Of a stretch of DNA of 64,000 nucleotides, positions 34,660 to 46,260 are shown one piece after another. A model generated the notes under the pieces. The model did not search any database. It was not told where the DNA came from and saw only the letters and a program-made list of their open reading frames with translations. Location: contig CM067557.1 in NCBI GenBank assembly GCA_034509755.1, positions 12,376,001 through 12,440,000 of the forward strand, written 5' to 3'. The position numbers and the translations under genes were made by a program. This DNA is from Anisodus tanguticus (lineage: Eukaryota; Streptophyta; Magnoliopsida; Solanales; Solanaceae). Positions within the stretch are counted from its first letter, which is position 1, and each line of letters starts with the position of its first letter.

Positions 34660-34738
34660 GTATACCCTTTCTCTTATGCTTAGTCCTTCACTGTTTCCAG
34701 ATCCTTGCCTCTATTCTGAACATATCCTTTCTATACAG
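34660..34738 (+). other. intron in the antisense gene (79 nt)
   Basis: Donor GAG|GTATACCC and acceptor TTTCTATACAG|GAGATG. It contains the in-frame stop TAG at 34681. Removing 79 bases links the frame ending DAAIE directly to the frame starting EMDVDNPRLKL, both at codon boundaries, though the two lie in different genomic frames. This is strong evidence for a real intron. A further candidate is 34144-34220 (GTAAATT...TTTCAG), whose phase does not fit the current frames. Confidence 0.78.
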
Positions 34739-35893
34739 GAGATGGATGTAGATAATCCCCGACTGAAACTAATCCAATTGATAACTCAGAAGCGCCAGCC
34801 GAGATCATCTCTGAAGACGTGCTTCTACAATATTTTGGCTCGGCGAGTTGAGGAGTCTTTTGCCAGGGGGATTCCGACCAGCAAAGAAGAGTTCCATGCT
34901 TTGAGGGCTTCTCTATTCCGATTGTCAAAAGAAACAAAGGATTTCCCAATTTTGGCAACCTCCTATATTGACATGGCTTTGGCTCTAAATGACTTATTTG
35001 CTTTACAAGAAATAAGCAGAGATAGTCATGATGAGGCGGTCGCTGCTTTGCAATACTTGAGATCTCTTCGACAAGAGAAGAACCATATTCAGACTTCTTT
35101 CAATGAGGTGAATGTAGAGAGGCGGCAGAATGTCAGCCGAAGAAATGACTTGCGGGAGCAGCTGTCCAAACTGCGATCCAATTTGGAGAGTATTCAAGTG
35201 GAGATAAAGGCTATTACTCAAGCCATAGGTGCCTTGGAATTGACTATTAAGGCCCAAGATGCCTCCCGCTCTTCTTTGTTTTGGCAGGGCATTCATTTGG
35301 ATAACAAAATTTGAGAACTTGGTAATCAACAGGTGGTTTTGGGAATTGGATCAAAAAGCGGGCAGTGAACGGCTGACCCAACTGGAGAATGAGTGGACTA
35401 TATGGAAAAACAGACTTGCTCAAGCAACGCCAACACTCCCTGCTAGTTTTTTTAAGTAGTATCCGATGGAACTCATTCTTCGATTACGACTACTCCTTTG
35501 CCAGTTGATTCTGTTGCTCAGTTTTTAGTCGACATCCTTATGGATTTGCAATCTGAAGCCATCGTTGCTTCTATTATTACTCAAGAGGTATTGTCATAAG
35601 CCGAACATCAGCCACATGACACTCTAGTGACCGACACTCAAGCTTTTACTGAGATCCCATCAACGGTGGTGGCTGAGCCTTTGTTGGATGCGGAAAGAGG
35701 GCTTCCAGAAGAAGTAGAAAATGATGAGGTAGTAGCCATTGGTGCAGCTGAGGATGAGAAAGAGACTGTGGATATCCAGGGTGACCAAGCAGTGGTAGAT
35801 TCGGCTAATCCTGAGACCCCTGTGACTGATGATGTAGCGCAACCTCTGGCTGGTGACATGTCAACCAACTTGGCTTCATAGTTCTATTAACCC

Positions 35894-36130
35894 CAAATCG
35901 AAGGGTCTGCTTTGTGACCAAGCAGTCGGTCTATGGCTGTTGTTTTCTCCTGCCTTCCCCAAATCGAAGGGAAGTACTTTTTTGTCTTTTTATGTGGTTG
36001 TGACCAGGCGTCGATCTGTGGCAGTCGTTCATTCCTATATTCCCTATATCGAAGGGAATTAGTTTCTTTCGTGCGGCTGGTCAGTCGATCTGGCGTCGTT
36101 GTTTACTCATGCATACCTCAAATCGAAGGG
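35894..36130. repeat. four spaced copies of an AATCGAAGGG motif
   Basis: CAAATCGAAGGG at 35894-35905 and 35960-35971, TATATCGAAGGG at 36045-36056, CAAATCGAAGGG at 36119-36130. Spacing is about 66-85 bases. Between them are related phrases (GTCGGTCTATGGCTGTTG, GTCGATCTGTGGCAGTCG). They form a degenerate tandem array between the antisense gene and the integrase end. Confidence 0.75.
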
Positions 36131-36308
36131 TAATACTTTTTTAAGTATTTGTCATTTATATTTCTGTCAATCTCTTCATCATGCATATCTATTAGTCGAT
36201 ATGCGTTGCCAATAATGCATTGTCTTACTATGAAGAATCCTTCCCAATTTGGTGACCATTTGCCGAATTTATGATCTTTCATTCCAACCGGCAATACGGT
36301 TTTTCAAA

Positions 36309-37388
36309 CTAAGTTTCCTTCGGTGAACCTCTTAGGCTTAACATATTTGTTGTATGCTTTGGCCATTTTCGTTTACCAGCTTCGATTATTTCTAGGGCCA
36401 TCAGTCGATCTTCATCTAGCTGATCTAACTCTATTAACATGGCTTGTTGATATTCTTCTAAGCTTAAAGAACTCTGCTTGGCCACCCGTAATGACTTAAC
36501 ATTAATCTTCAAGGGCAACAATGCATCTTGTCCATAGGTGAGATGATAAGTTGTCATCCCAATAGCTGTAGACTTAGAGTTTCTGATTGCCAAAATAGTT
36601 TTATCTAAAGTGAGATTCCATACTGCCGGTTTATCCTCCACATTTTTACTGATTATGTCCACAATAAGCTTGTTAGATGCCTCGGCTTGTCCATTCTCTT
36701 ATGCATAATAAGGCGAGAATGTGATCATCTTGATCCCAAATTTCTCAGCAAAAGGTTGCCATCTTAGAACCAATTAACACCGTCCCTTTATCAATTGTAA
36801 TCGTCTCAAAAATACCATATCTATATATGACCTGGTGTTGGATAAACTGAATGACATCTGTCTGATAAACCCTCTTCATCGGCTGTGCCTCTACCCATTT
36901 AGTGAAGTAATCGATAGCCACAATAATAAAATTATACCCTTTAGCTGATTATGGGTGAATCTTGCCGATGAGGTCTATAGCCCATCCTCTAAAGGCCAAG
37001 GCTTCACGATCGAGTGCAATAACTCGGCTGGTACCCATTGGATTGGTCCATGTCTCTAACAATCTTCATAACCTTTTGCGTATTGAAAGCAATCGAATAT
37101 GATGGTAGGACAATAATATCCATGACGATAAATCAACCACTTCTTCGTTGGCCCGGCTCTGTGTGATTCACAGATTCTTTCATGAACTTCTCCCATGACT
37201 CTTAAGGCCTCTACCTTATCAATGTACTTAAGTAACACTCCATTTACACTCCTATTGTAAAGATCATCATCAATGAGCACATAGTTCAAGGCTCTCATCT
37301 TAACCTTAAGGCCCTTGCAAGTGGAATGATCTTTTAAGTATCCGATTAACACATGCTTCCACGAGTCGATCTGGTCCACGGCTAACAC
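36309..37388 (-). pseudogene. gypsy integrase (12.6 kb element)
   Basis: Minus-strand pieces in order: the HHCC-type N-terminal region (VMGEVHERICESHRAGPTKK, YYCPTIIFDCFQYAKGYEDC), then the catalytic core in broken frames with VAIDYFTKWVEAQPMK (Asp), ITIDKGTVLIGS (Asp) and ENGQAEASNKLIVDI (Glu). The end is MTTYHLTYGQDALLPLKI with YQQAMLIELDQLDEDRLMAL. All three catalytic acidic residues can be read. Stops separate the pieces, including before ENGQAE. Confidence 0.87.
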
Positions 37389-37399
37389 TTCGGCTGGCG

Positions 37400-38400
37400 C
37401 TCATCATACTCTAGAGTGATTAGAGACTTCCTAAAGCCAGAAGTTTCTTGTGCTAAGTCATTAGCCTCAACATTCATGCCCATGGGAACATAACTTAACG
37501 TAGATGATGCGAACCTACTAAATAACCTGCTAGCCGTTTCATAATGGGCCAATAAATTTAGATATTTGCAGTCATATTCCCCTAGTCAGCTGCTTGATAA
37601 CCAACTGAGAGTCTTCACGAATCTTGATGCACTTTTCTTTCATAAAGACTAGGAATTTGAGTCCTATGATGAGAGCATCGTATTCAACTTGGTTATTTGT
37701 CAAGTCAGAATCTAACCGATAAGAGAATCTCCATATTTCATCTCTAGGATTGGTTATCGTTATTCCGGCTCCGACTTCCTTCTAGGTTCTTGACCCATAA
37801 AAAGTTAGCGTCCAAGGGATGACGTCCATACATGCAGTAGAGAGGGGGCATGGGTCCTCCACATCTACACATCGGCTACCGCCTGACCTTTGACAGCCCT
37901 GAGTGGCCTATACTCGAGAGAAAACGTAGTGAGCTTGATTGTCCATTTCATTTGTCATCCTTGAAAAACAGGTCTATTCAATAAGTACCGGATGATGTTA
38001 ATCTTGCACAAAATGTGAACCACATGTGGCATTAGATAATGTTCAAGTTTTGTACAAGTATAGAATACGGACAAACAAAGCTTCTCTATAGGGGTATATC
38101 TAGTTTTAGCTTCATTGAGCACTCGACTAAGGTAGTAAACTCCCCTTTCGGTTCCATTATCGGCATCCTGTGCTAACAGTCAGCTGATAGACAAATTTGC
38201 AGCCGAGATGTACAATTTCAACGGTTTCCATGGCATGGGAGGCACCAGCACAGGAGGAGTTGCTAGGGCCTTTTTAATTTGGTCAAATGCCTCTTGTTTT
38301 TCTGGGCCCATATTAGCTCTTCTTACCATTTAAGCCTAAGCAAAGGCGAAAAAGTCTTTATTTTGCCAGCTGAATTAGATATGAACCTTGATCTTCCTTA
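37400..38400 (-). pseudogene. gypsy RNase H region (12.6 kb element)
   Basis: Between the reverse transcriptase and integrase, the minus strand encodes broken RNase H-like pieces. Examples are TFYGSRT-like and YDALIIGLKFLVFMKEKCIK (37620-37690), which fits the archaeal-type RNase H common in Tat elements, and an LNEAKTRYTPIEKLCLS-like stretch near 38060-38110. Heavily interrupted; limits approximate. Confidence 0.6.
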
Positions 38401-38469
38401 ACAGTCTTTGTAATTCCTTCTTTGTTCTAGGTGGTGCAGATTCCATTACGGCCCGAGCTTTGTTATGAT

Positions 38470-39120
38470 CTATCTCAATACATTTCTTATGTACCAAGAA
38501 ACAAGGAAGTTGTCAGCCGATACTCCGAACATGCACTTGGCTGGATTCATTTTAAGATTATGAAATCTCATTCTTTTTAGTGCTTGTTCAAGACCGGCTA
38601 AGTGATCCTTGAAGTCCTTAGACTTCACCACCACATCATCAATGTATACCTCCACAATATTGTCGATCAGATCATGGAAGATGGTGTTCATTGCCCTCTG
38701 ATAAGTAGCACCAGCATTCTTCAGACCAAACGGCATAACTACCTACTCGTAAATGGCCAAGGCTCACGGACATCTAGAAGAATTCATGTGAATGTCCTCA
38801 TTGGCTACTGCTATCTGATTATAGCCGGAGTATCCATACATGAATGTCAGCACACCATTAGCGGCTACCGAATCGACTAGCATATCAGCTACATGCATGA
38901 CGTATTCATCTTTAGGAGTGGCTAGATTTAGGTTCATGTAATTAATACATACCCGAACCTTGCAATTCTTCTTTATTGGCACAATGTTTACCAACCATTC
39001 CATATACCTAGCCATTCTGATGAACCCGACCTTCAGCAGTCGTTCAATCTCAGCTTTGATTTAAGGCATCAGCTGAGGGTGATATCTTCTGGGCGGTTGT
39101 TTATGAGGTGTGAAACCCTC
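38470..39120 (-). pseudogene. gypsy reverse transcriptase (12.6 kb element)
   Basis: Minus-strand frames: MEWLVNIVPIKKNCKVRVCI, NYMNLNLATPKDEYVMHVAD, then MPFGLKNAGATYQRAMNTIF, HDLIDNIVEVYIDDVVVKSK and LKMNPAKCMFGV. The polymerase box YIDD is intact at about 38630-38641. RVT_1 family. Frames change near 38760 and stop codons separate the two pieces. Confidence 0.92.
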
Positions 39121-39754
39121 CTTAATTGGCAATCTATGCTCTAACAAAGTACGTGTCAGCCCATACATCTCATGATAATCCCACGCGAAATAGTCATTAT
39201 ACTACAGTAGAAGAGCTATTATGCTTTGTTTATCCTCCTCCTTCAGCAAATCACGGATATATGTTAGCTGAGGGACTTCCTCAGTACCCAAGTTGATATC
39301 TTCCAAGGGATTCTGAGATTCAAAACTAGGCATAGCCCTTCTTTTGGGCGATTCAAGTTCTATCGGCAACTCAATGTCATTGGCTGCTAGTGTTGGTTCT
39401 CTGTTGTAGTCCTCTACCTATGATGCCTCGGCTATCCTTGCTTCAGTACTTAGAGCAGTGAGCCGATGCCATAGATCACGTATGATTGAGGTCTCCTCAA
39501 TCATCTAACTCTTCCAAGGTAAGTCGTGGTTCGACTAATTATTTTATTTTAAAACCTCGTGGAGTGAGATTGCAGTATTCCCAAGATCATTCTTTGTATT
39601 GCTTCGCGATAGCTATGGGAGCCACATAGAGTGAATATAAAATAGCCTCCAAGTTTTTAACCCCTGCTTGAAATGGGTTATCATCGGCTGGGATGATTTC
39701 TATCTTGTCTCCTTCCCAGAAAATGAGCGTTTGATGCATGGTAAAAGGAAGGCA

Positions 39755-40120
39755 TCAGCTGGTCTGAATCCAGTCCTTGCCCAACAGAATGGTGTAGGAC
39801 AGTTTTCCATCTATTACAAAAAAGGCAGATCTGACCGTTTTAGGACCTACGGTGATTTCTGCTACTAAGATCCCCAAAGCATCAGAAGCCTCTCCCATAA
39901 AGATAGCCATATTCATGTTAATTAGTATGAGATACTCTCTGGTTTTGTTGAGGGCTTTCAAAGTAAGAAGCAACATCACATTCAGCACAACCCCATTGTC
40001 GACAAACACTCGGCTGATAGCTTTGTCGTTAATGTAAGCCTTAACATAGAGGGGTTTGAGGTGTTTAACCATCTCTTCTGTAGGCACACCAAATACAGTG
40101 CTTAAAGCATCCCTAGCCAT
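39755..40120 (-). pseudogene. gypsy protease (12.6 kb element)
   Basis: The minus-strand frame reads HLKPLYVKAYINDKAISRVF, VDNGVVLNVMLLLTLKAL, then FFVIDGKLSYTILLGKDWI. This is the retropepsin fold with active-site Asp in VDNG and the C-terminal LLG.DWI motif. A DNG variant is usual in this plant lineage. It is open for 121 codons. Confidence 0.85.
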
Positions 40121-40141
40121 AGTATCGGCTATAGTTGCCCA

Positions 40142-41093
40142 TTAAGTGTCTTCCACACACACATCACCTTCTAGGCTATCCAGCGTAGAGCGGCTGGCCC
40201 AGAACTCACATCGAATCAGGCTGACCATTTCAATAGCTGCCCAAATCTCATCGACAGAATCATGCTTAAATAAATCAAGGATGGAGTTTCCTACCTCGTC
40301 CAATTCGGTGGATGAGAAAATAATATTTTCCATCTCCTGGAGGCACATAGGAACCGACTGAGGTTCTAATGCTTGGGTCCTCTGCGCGGTCTGTGGAATC
40401 GTCTCGGCTAGGGATTTCTTCAAGATAGTAGTCCCCCGTCGAGGTTCCTCTGTCGGGTTGTCATTAGGCTATATATTCAGCTCTGGTTGGTCCAAAGCTT
40501 CTTCTTCATGTAGCACTGTTCCTGAAAAGATTAAGTCGAATGCCCGCTCGATAGCCTCAGCTACGGCAGAGTCAAGAGTTTCCTACTTATCGACTGCCTT
40601 AGCAATGAATATCATGTGCAATGTTTGCTTCATCTTGCGCAAGTCTTTGGTATACTGCATCCTTATTTTCTGAGTCCTGGATATGACACTCGGCGATGCC
40701 TCTTTCTTTCCAGAAGCCTGATTGATGAACCACTTTCCTTCCTCTATATTGGCGGTTGGCTTAATCATCCTCCGGGGTCTCAACTGAAATTCAACTGTCA
40801 CTGTGATACGCAAGGAAGAAACGCCTTCCTTCACGTTGAACTCAGCCACCCTCTATTTATCCATGGGGAGTGGTTCCTTGCATATCTGGGACATGCTCGG
40901 CTTCTCATCGAGTGGCAACTATGCTTTCCCCCCAAGCCTGCTCCTGAGATCTGCTGGGTCCCTTTTGAATACCGGGTACTGTTTGTGATGTTCTCGAGAA
41001 ATGTGCTCTGGTTTATAAGGGCGGCCATGAAAACTGCTTTTAGCTGGCTACCTGTCCGTGTCCTCATAGATGTCACGTAAGCTGCCTAGCCGA
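40142..41093 (-). pseudogene. gypsy gag-protease linker
   Basis: Several minus-strand frames (40142-40423, 40583-40849, 40831-41076) are fragments of one degraded stretch between gag and protease. Readable bits include VSSLRITVTVEFQLRPRRM and FINQASGKKEASPSV. No known domain is recognised. Confidence 0.5.
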
Positions 41094-43390
41094 TCAAACA
41101 TAGAAAGTCCTGGTGGCCTCCTCTTTACCAGTGGGATTCTTTGGTACCCATACATTTTTCATCGACCCTTTCCCCTTGACATTATTTGATTGATTTGGCT
41201 TAGCAAAGGACACCATAGATATCGACACTGCGGGAAAAGGGTCAGTATCCACAGACATTTCAGTTATGCTTTTATTGGATAGTTTGAACCTCCCTTCCTT
41301 GATGCTCTTTTGAATTGCCTTCCTGAAGACCACACAATTAGAAGTAGCGTGGCTATATGAGTTATGCCTTTTACAGTACTTCTTATCCTTGAGCTCTTCG
41401 GCAGGCAGAATCATGTGGCCATCAAGCAGCCGAATTTGTTTATCTTTAAGCAAATGATCAAAGATCTGATTTGCCTTTGTAATGTCAAATGAGTACCCGA
41501 CCCTATCATCGATTGAACTTGTCTCCTTGTCTTTCGTAGCTTTCAAAGTTGGGCAAGAATAAACCTTACCCATGACAGTTTTGGCTACCATTGCATCTGC
41601 CGTGTAATCGGCTGACTCTGAATCAGACTCATCTACCTCAATAATGGATACCAAATGGGAGCCTCGATTTCGGTCAGCTCTTATTTTCTCCTTCTCCTGG
41701 ATATACTGTTGTATTTGGCTAGCCCTTTCGGCTAACTGGCTTAAGTCAGAGCAGGATTATCCCACTAATTTCTCTTTTAGCTGAGGATGCATGTTGTTGA
41801 TTATCATGTGAGCATATTTCGATTTGGGGAAGTGTATAGTGCATTTCCCAACCTTCCTTCTGAATCTCTCGATATAATCGGTAGTCAACTCATCGACCTG
41901 TTGCTTGAGATTTGTCAAATCGGTTACAATGACCTGAGGTTGGGGCCAATACAATCTATCATGGAAACAATACTCCATGTCTGCCCAGCTCTGCATGGAG
42001 TCGGGGGTCAAGGATGAGTATCAGGCAAATATTGTTCCGGTTAGATAAATGGGGAACAACTACAACTTGTAATACTCAATTTGGCCAACCTCACCACATT
42101 GGGTGGTAAATCTACCGATGTGCTCAATGGTATATTTGTCGTCATCACCCGAGAAGGTGGAGAAATCAGGCATTTTGAAGCCTCTTGGCAATAGTGCTAT
42201 CCGATCTACCCAATCGGGGTAGGATTCCTGTAAACAGGCATGTCCAAGGGTTTTAGTAGGATGCCAAAGTACTTTTTCATGGTATTTGCGACAGTTTTAG
42301 GGTTTATCAGCTGTGAAGTCCCCCATCGATTCTCAACTGGAACCGGTTGGTAGGCGTTCTAAACTGAGGACCTCCATTTTGTACCTTGTTGAGAAGGGTT
42401 TTGAAAGTTGTAGGTATTCTGATGGCTATTACCAATAGGTGGGGTATATCCCCATTGCTGCTGTTGGGCATAGACACCAAAGCCTACAACCTGAGCTCCT
42501 GGAATAGCCGACGGAGCCTGAAGATAAGGTGGAATAGTGTTCCATATCTACTCTCCCCGGACATCAGCCATTCTTAGAAAGTTTGCACTTCCTGGATGGT
42601 ATGGATTGGGTATCGGCTGTGACTGCTGGAATGGTATCCCGATGTAGACAGCGTCACTAGATAGCCTAGCATGGTCATACCCAGGGGCCACCGACTGCCA
42701 ATTCGGCTGGACAACATTGATCGCCTACACCGTAGGGCCATTTGCAGGAGTGTACGGCATATAACGGGCGGCAAACCAAGTTGTCTAGATGTCTGAACTG
42801 GTCTCCGAGCCATATTGATCTGCCCATACTGCAAACTCGCTTGGTCGAGTGGCACAGTTTCCCCCATCATTTTGTGGCAACTATACAGTAGATTGGTTAT
42901 CAAGTGATCGGGCTTGTGCTCCTAGGTGTGCTATTGGCTGTACTTGAGTAGGTACTGACTGATACACATTCGACTGAGGAACAACACCTGGAGTCACTGT
43001 TGCATAGTGCACAGTGGCACTCGTTAGAGGGATGGCAGAACTAGTCGAACCTTTTCCTGGATGCAATCGATTCGATTCCAGTTCCCTCGCCTGCTGAACC
43101 TCATTATGCACTATTGGCTTGACAATGTCAGCCAACTGTTTGGAAACCTGGTACATAATGTCGTGGATTCCTAAGTCAATCTGTTGTCTAATGAAAGACG
43201 TGGTCATCACAGATTGACCTTCAGGTTGACTAAGTTCACCCATAGGTTGGGTTGATAGAGGAAGTGGAGAGGTATCAACCGATGTAGGCATACCAGAAAA
43301 AGATGGTGACTCGTTGTTCCTTCTGGGAGGATTCTGTTTAGGATGTGGACTGGACTCTGGGTTTATTTTCTTACCAGACCTTAGGCGCAT
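41094..43390 (-). pseudogene. gypsy gag (12.6 kb element)
   Basis: The start is at about 43390 (MRLRSGKKINPESSPHPKQN), with a Pro/Ser-rich N-terminal part. The gag core at 41757-42011 has SWADMEYCFHDRLYWPQPQV and LTTDYIERFRRKVGKC. The C-terminal part (41094-41654) has DDRVGYSFDITKANQIFDHL, YCKRHNSYSHATSNCVVFRK and AIQKSIKEGRFKL, a Cys/His segment typical of these gags in place of a CCHC knuckle. It is broken into at least four frames. Confidence 0.82.
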
Positions 43391-43444
43391 ACGCCAAGTG
43401 TGATCCTGACCTAGAGAATCAAACTTCGCTATGAGATCACATAT

Positions 43445-43462
43445 GGTCCCACTGGCGTGCCA
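43445..43462 (-). other. primer-binding site of the 12.6 kb gypsy element
   Basis: Minus-strand TGGCACGCCAGTGGGACC, four bases from the LTR. This sequence class is common in plant Tat-like elements. The tRNA partner is not assigned. Confidence 0.75.
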
Positions 43463-43466
43463 AATT

Positions 43467-44161
43467 TGTTTCCCTCCGAAATGTTTGCCGTTTTATCAGC
43501 TGACAAAATCAGATGACAAATTGATTCCTCAACTAAGCGATTTGGGCTGAAAGCGGAACTCTAACTTTTAGCAATGGGTTCCCCAACTACTCCAAAAGCG
43601 TTAGGATGACGATTAAGTAAACTAAGTGCTAAGAAATATAAATACAGCTAGAGTGCAATAAATGCGATAAATATAGAATGAAGATATGAAAAAATTAGTT
43701 TTTTGATTGATTGGATGTGTTTATTCTTTACAAATGATCCTACATTTATACTACAAGAAATAAGACGTGATCCCACTATGTTAGCCACTAAATTACCTAC
43801 TAAATCCACTAGCCAACTATGAGGAGGTGGTGCCGATTTTTGCTCCTTAATTTCCTCTTGCACGATCAATGGCATTTCCCTCTAGCTGTTGCTGGTTGTT
43901 ACCGTTTCTTGGGGTCTGGGATGTTCTTTGACTTAGTCTTCGAGGCGTCCAAATATGTGTGGGTCTTAGTCGTTATTCAAAATTATGACTCGGCTAGGCT
44001 ACTGTATAAACGATGAAGCTTTTCGAGCCGAAGGCTAGGACTAGTCGATTCGGCAACGAGTCAGTTCGGTCATTGACTTAGCATTCTGTCGCCTACTCAT
44101 TTTGAGGTTTCCACCTTTAGCTGCCACTTGATTCGGCTACACCCTTTTTTGAGTGTTAACA
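43467..44161 (-). repeat. 5' LTR of the 12.6 kb gypsy element
   Basis: 695 bp, TGTTTCCCTCCGAAATG to GAGTGTTAACA, partner of 31543-32219. Confidence 0.92.
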
Positions 44162-44166
44162 ATTAT

Positions 44167-44543
44167 TAATATACCAAATTTACCGTCATCAATGATGTTT
44201 ACTTAAATATATATTTTATATTTGACAATTTAAATTGACACTTAATATCATATAACAATTGCAATTACTTTAGACGTTTTGAAATGAAAACAAAAATATT
44301 CTTATCATATCCAATTGCTAATTAGTTGACTTAAAGTTCCGCAGACTTTAGTTCGTGCAAATAATGATGAATTTTTCAATTCAGTCAAATGATTTTTTGA
44401 CCCTTTACAAACTTGTTTTAGTTTTATAACCCTTTTACAAGATATCTTTATTTTTTTCACATAAGAGATTTGAAAAGTCATTTTCTTCTATTCAAACTGT
44501 AAGAGGCTAAAAGATCTCATTTCCTCCACATAATTGGGTTATT
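44167..44543. other. spacer, no gene seen
   Basis: AT-rich DNA between the gypsy element and the next copia fragment. Confidence 0.5.
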
Positions 44544-44726
44544 TGGTAATACATATTAAAGGAATATGTTCCTTGATTGTATTCATCAATAATGTACAAT
44601 ATATATAGTAGTACAAGAATATTAAAATTAGGTAACTAATAAACCTAATTACAATAATAATACAAGTCTACCTAAAATAAGAGATATACAATTAATGAAA
44701 GAATATTTGAGAAATATTCTATTACA
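44544..44726 (-). repeat. 3' LTR of the third copia element
   Basis: About 183 bp, from TGGTAATACATATT to CTATTACA in plus-strand reading. On the minus strand a purine/GC run (CGACTGCGGGGG, 44727-44738) abuts TGTAATAGAATATTTCTC. The left edge is judged only from TG..CA. The partner LTR is missing because the element is truncated. Confidence 0.6.
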
Positions 44727-44748
44727 CCCCCGCAGTCGAAGCGGGAGG

Positions 44749-45420
44749 TTCACGAACACTGATACTGACTCGAAAATCATCAAATAGTATGCACGAAAGT
44801 CCTTTGGTGAAGATGTCAGCAATCTGATATCTGGAAAGAACATGAAGGACACGAACTTGACCACGAGCCACTTTTTCGTGAACGAAATGAATGTCCATTT
44901 CAATGTGTTTAGTGCGCTTATGTTGGTTTGAATTGCCGAAAAGATATATTGCATTAATATTATCGCAGTAGACCAGTGTTGCCTTTTAAATCGGGTAGTG
45001 AAGCTTAAGTAGAAGGTTACGGATCCAACAAGACTCAAAGACAACATTGGTGACACCTCTGTACTCTGCTTCGACACTAGATTGGGATAGTGTAGGTTTC
45101 TTTTTGGAAGACCAAGACAATAGGTTATCTTCGAGTCATCATTAGAATAAGCAGTGCGTCCAGTGAGCAAGGACCTATATAGATGTAATCCAAAGTGAAG
45201 TGTACCTTGAACGTATTGTAAAATCTATTTGAGGGCATACATGTATGCTTCCGTCGGATTGTGCATGTGTAGGCAGATTTGTTGCACGACATAGGATATG
45301 CCAGGTCTAGTGAATGTGAGGTATTACAGGGCCCCAGCCAGGCTACGATAGTGAGTCGGGTCTGAATATGGGGGGCCAGAATCAACGCTGAGCTTGGAAT
45401 TGGTATCTACTGGCGTGTGG
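44749..45420 (-). pseudogene. copia RNase H (third element)
   Basis: Minus-strand pieces carry ALLILMMTRR, YSNDDSKITYCLGLPKRNLH and SIQSSVEAEYRG-like reading near 45070-45095. These match the copia RNase H (Y.D.DWAGC.D.R.S..G, STVEAEY) in a heavily frameshifted form. No continuous frame. Confidence 0.65.
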
Positions 45421-45428
45421 GATGGTTT

Positions 45429-46260
45429 TCAAGACGTCATGCATGTATGGTCAAGGATCTCTTCAGCGTACTTCTTCTGACACAGAAATAGGCCGCCAGA
45501 ATGTCGAGTGACAGAGATGCCCAATAAATAATTCAGGGAGTTGAGATCCTTCATAGCAAACTTAGAGGAAATGAGACACATAATGAACCGGCGGAGAGCA
45601 TCAGATGATGTCATGAATATATAATAATAGGTAATCCATGTATGTACCTTTATTATAGATGAACAGGGAATGATCGGATTTGTTGTGTGAAAAACAGATA
45701 GAGGAGACATAATCGGCGAACCACTGGTAGCATGCTCGAGGAGCATGTTTCAGTCCATAGAGTGATTTCCACAACAAACACATATAATCTGGATGAATAG
45801 GATTTCTGAAACCCATAGGCTGATGCATATATACCGTTTCATGAAGATCCTCATGTAAGAATGCATTCTTAACATGAAGCTGATGAATGGGCAAAGTCTT
45901 GGATAGAGCAATGCTAAGGATGGTTCGGATGGTTGTGGGCTTTACGACTGGGATGAACGTTTCATCATAGTCCACTCCCACCTGTTGAGACCTGCCATCA
46001 CCTACAAAAGAACCATCAAATTTCTTTTTATGTCTAAAAATCCACATAGAACGAATAATATTAGCATCAGGTGGATGGGGTACTAGGTCCCACGTCTTAT
46101 TATCGATAACAGCATTATATTCGTCAATCATTGCGGCTTTCCAATTAGGGTCGAACAAGTCATCCTTTGGATTTCGAGGGACATGAGAAGGGACAACTGA
46201 AACGGATAGGTTAAATAGCCTTTTAGGTTTATGAATTTCGTGCATGGAATAAGTTTCCAT
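45429..46260 (-). pseudogene. copia reverse transcriptase (third element)
   Basis: The 45601-46260 minus frame reads FDPNWKAAMIDEYNAVIDNK, TWDLVPHPPDANIIRSMWIF, DYDETFIPVVKPTTIRTILS, IHQLHVKNAFLHEDLHETVY and SLYGLKHAPRACYQWFADYV. The polymerase box YVDD reads YIHD. Next, 45429-45746 holds FAMKDLNSLNYLLGISVTRH and LFLCQKKYAEEILD. D-to-N occurs in DVKNAF (HVKNAF). Confidence 0.88.

Larger units (their letters stand above)
32571..35881 (+). pseudogene. antisense plant mobile domain (PMD, aminotransferase-like) gene inside the gypsy element
   Basis: The start ATG 32571 gives MSSSSSLSQGSDNADMAAGD. The frame is kept to 33452 across stops at 32661, 32838 and 33231: LSPTTYNLPITCDWFTVDRY, WRRMGLYDAIALSEFDLSCN, WWTTTNAFVFHWGMMTPILL and DVTVILGLPILGAEAP. 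This is the plant mobile domain. After a frameshift near 33460-33535 it continues as ERWATPSWVRQFSNDYLTFS and DPYRPNFVARQFGLTQHVPW. Next come basic and acidic linkers, two GT-AG introns, a coiled-coil region (34739-35459) and an acidic tail to 35881. PMD proteins occur as host genes and in transposons; some act in transposon silencing. It is antisense to gag-pol. Stops and shifts make this copy a pseudogene. Function within the element is unknown. Confidence 0.85.
31543..44161 (-). mobile_element. 12.6 kb Ty3/gypsy retrotransposon (Tat-like) with antisense gene
   Basis: The LTRs are 31543-32219 and 43467-44161. A perfect TSD, ATTAT, occurs at 31538-31542 and 44162-44166. The primer-binding site is inside the right LTR, so the element reads right to left: gag, protease, reverse transcriptase, RNase H, integrase. 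Integrase after RNase H fixes it as Ty3/gypsy. Between integrase and the 3' LTR lies about 3.4 kb containing an oppositely oriented plant-mobile-domain gene. Extra antisense ORFs in this position are known for Tat-lineage elements, which supports the lineage. Pol is broken by several stops. Confidence 0.92.

Noticed and set aside
40616..41080. Plus-strand 154-codon frame
   Set aside because: Antisense shadow of the gypsy gag-protease linker; no domain.
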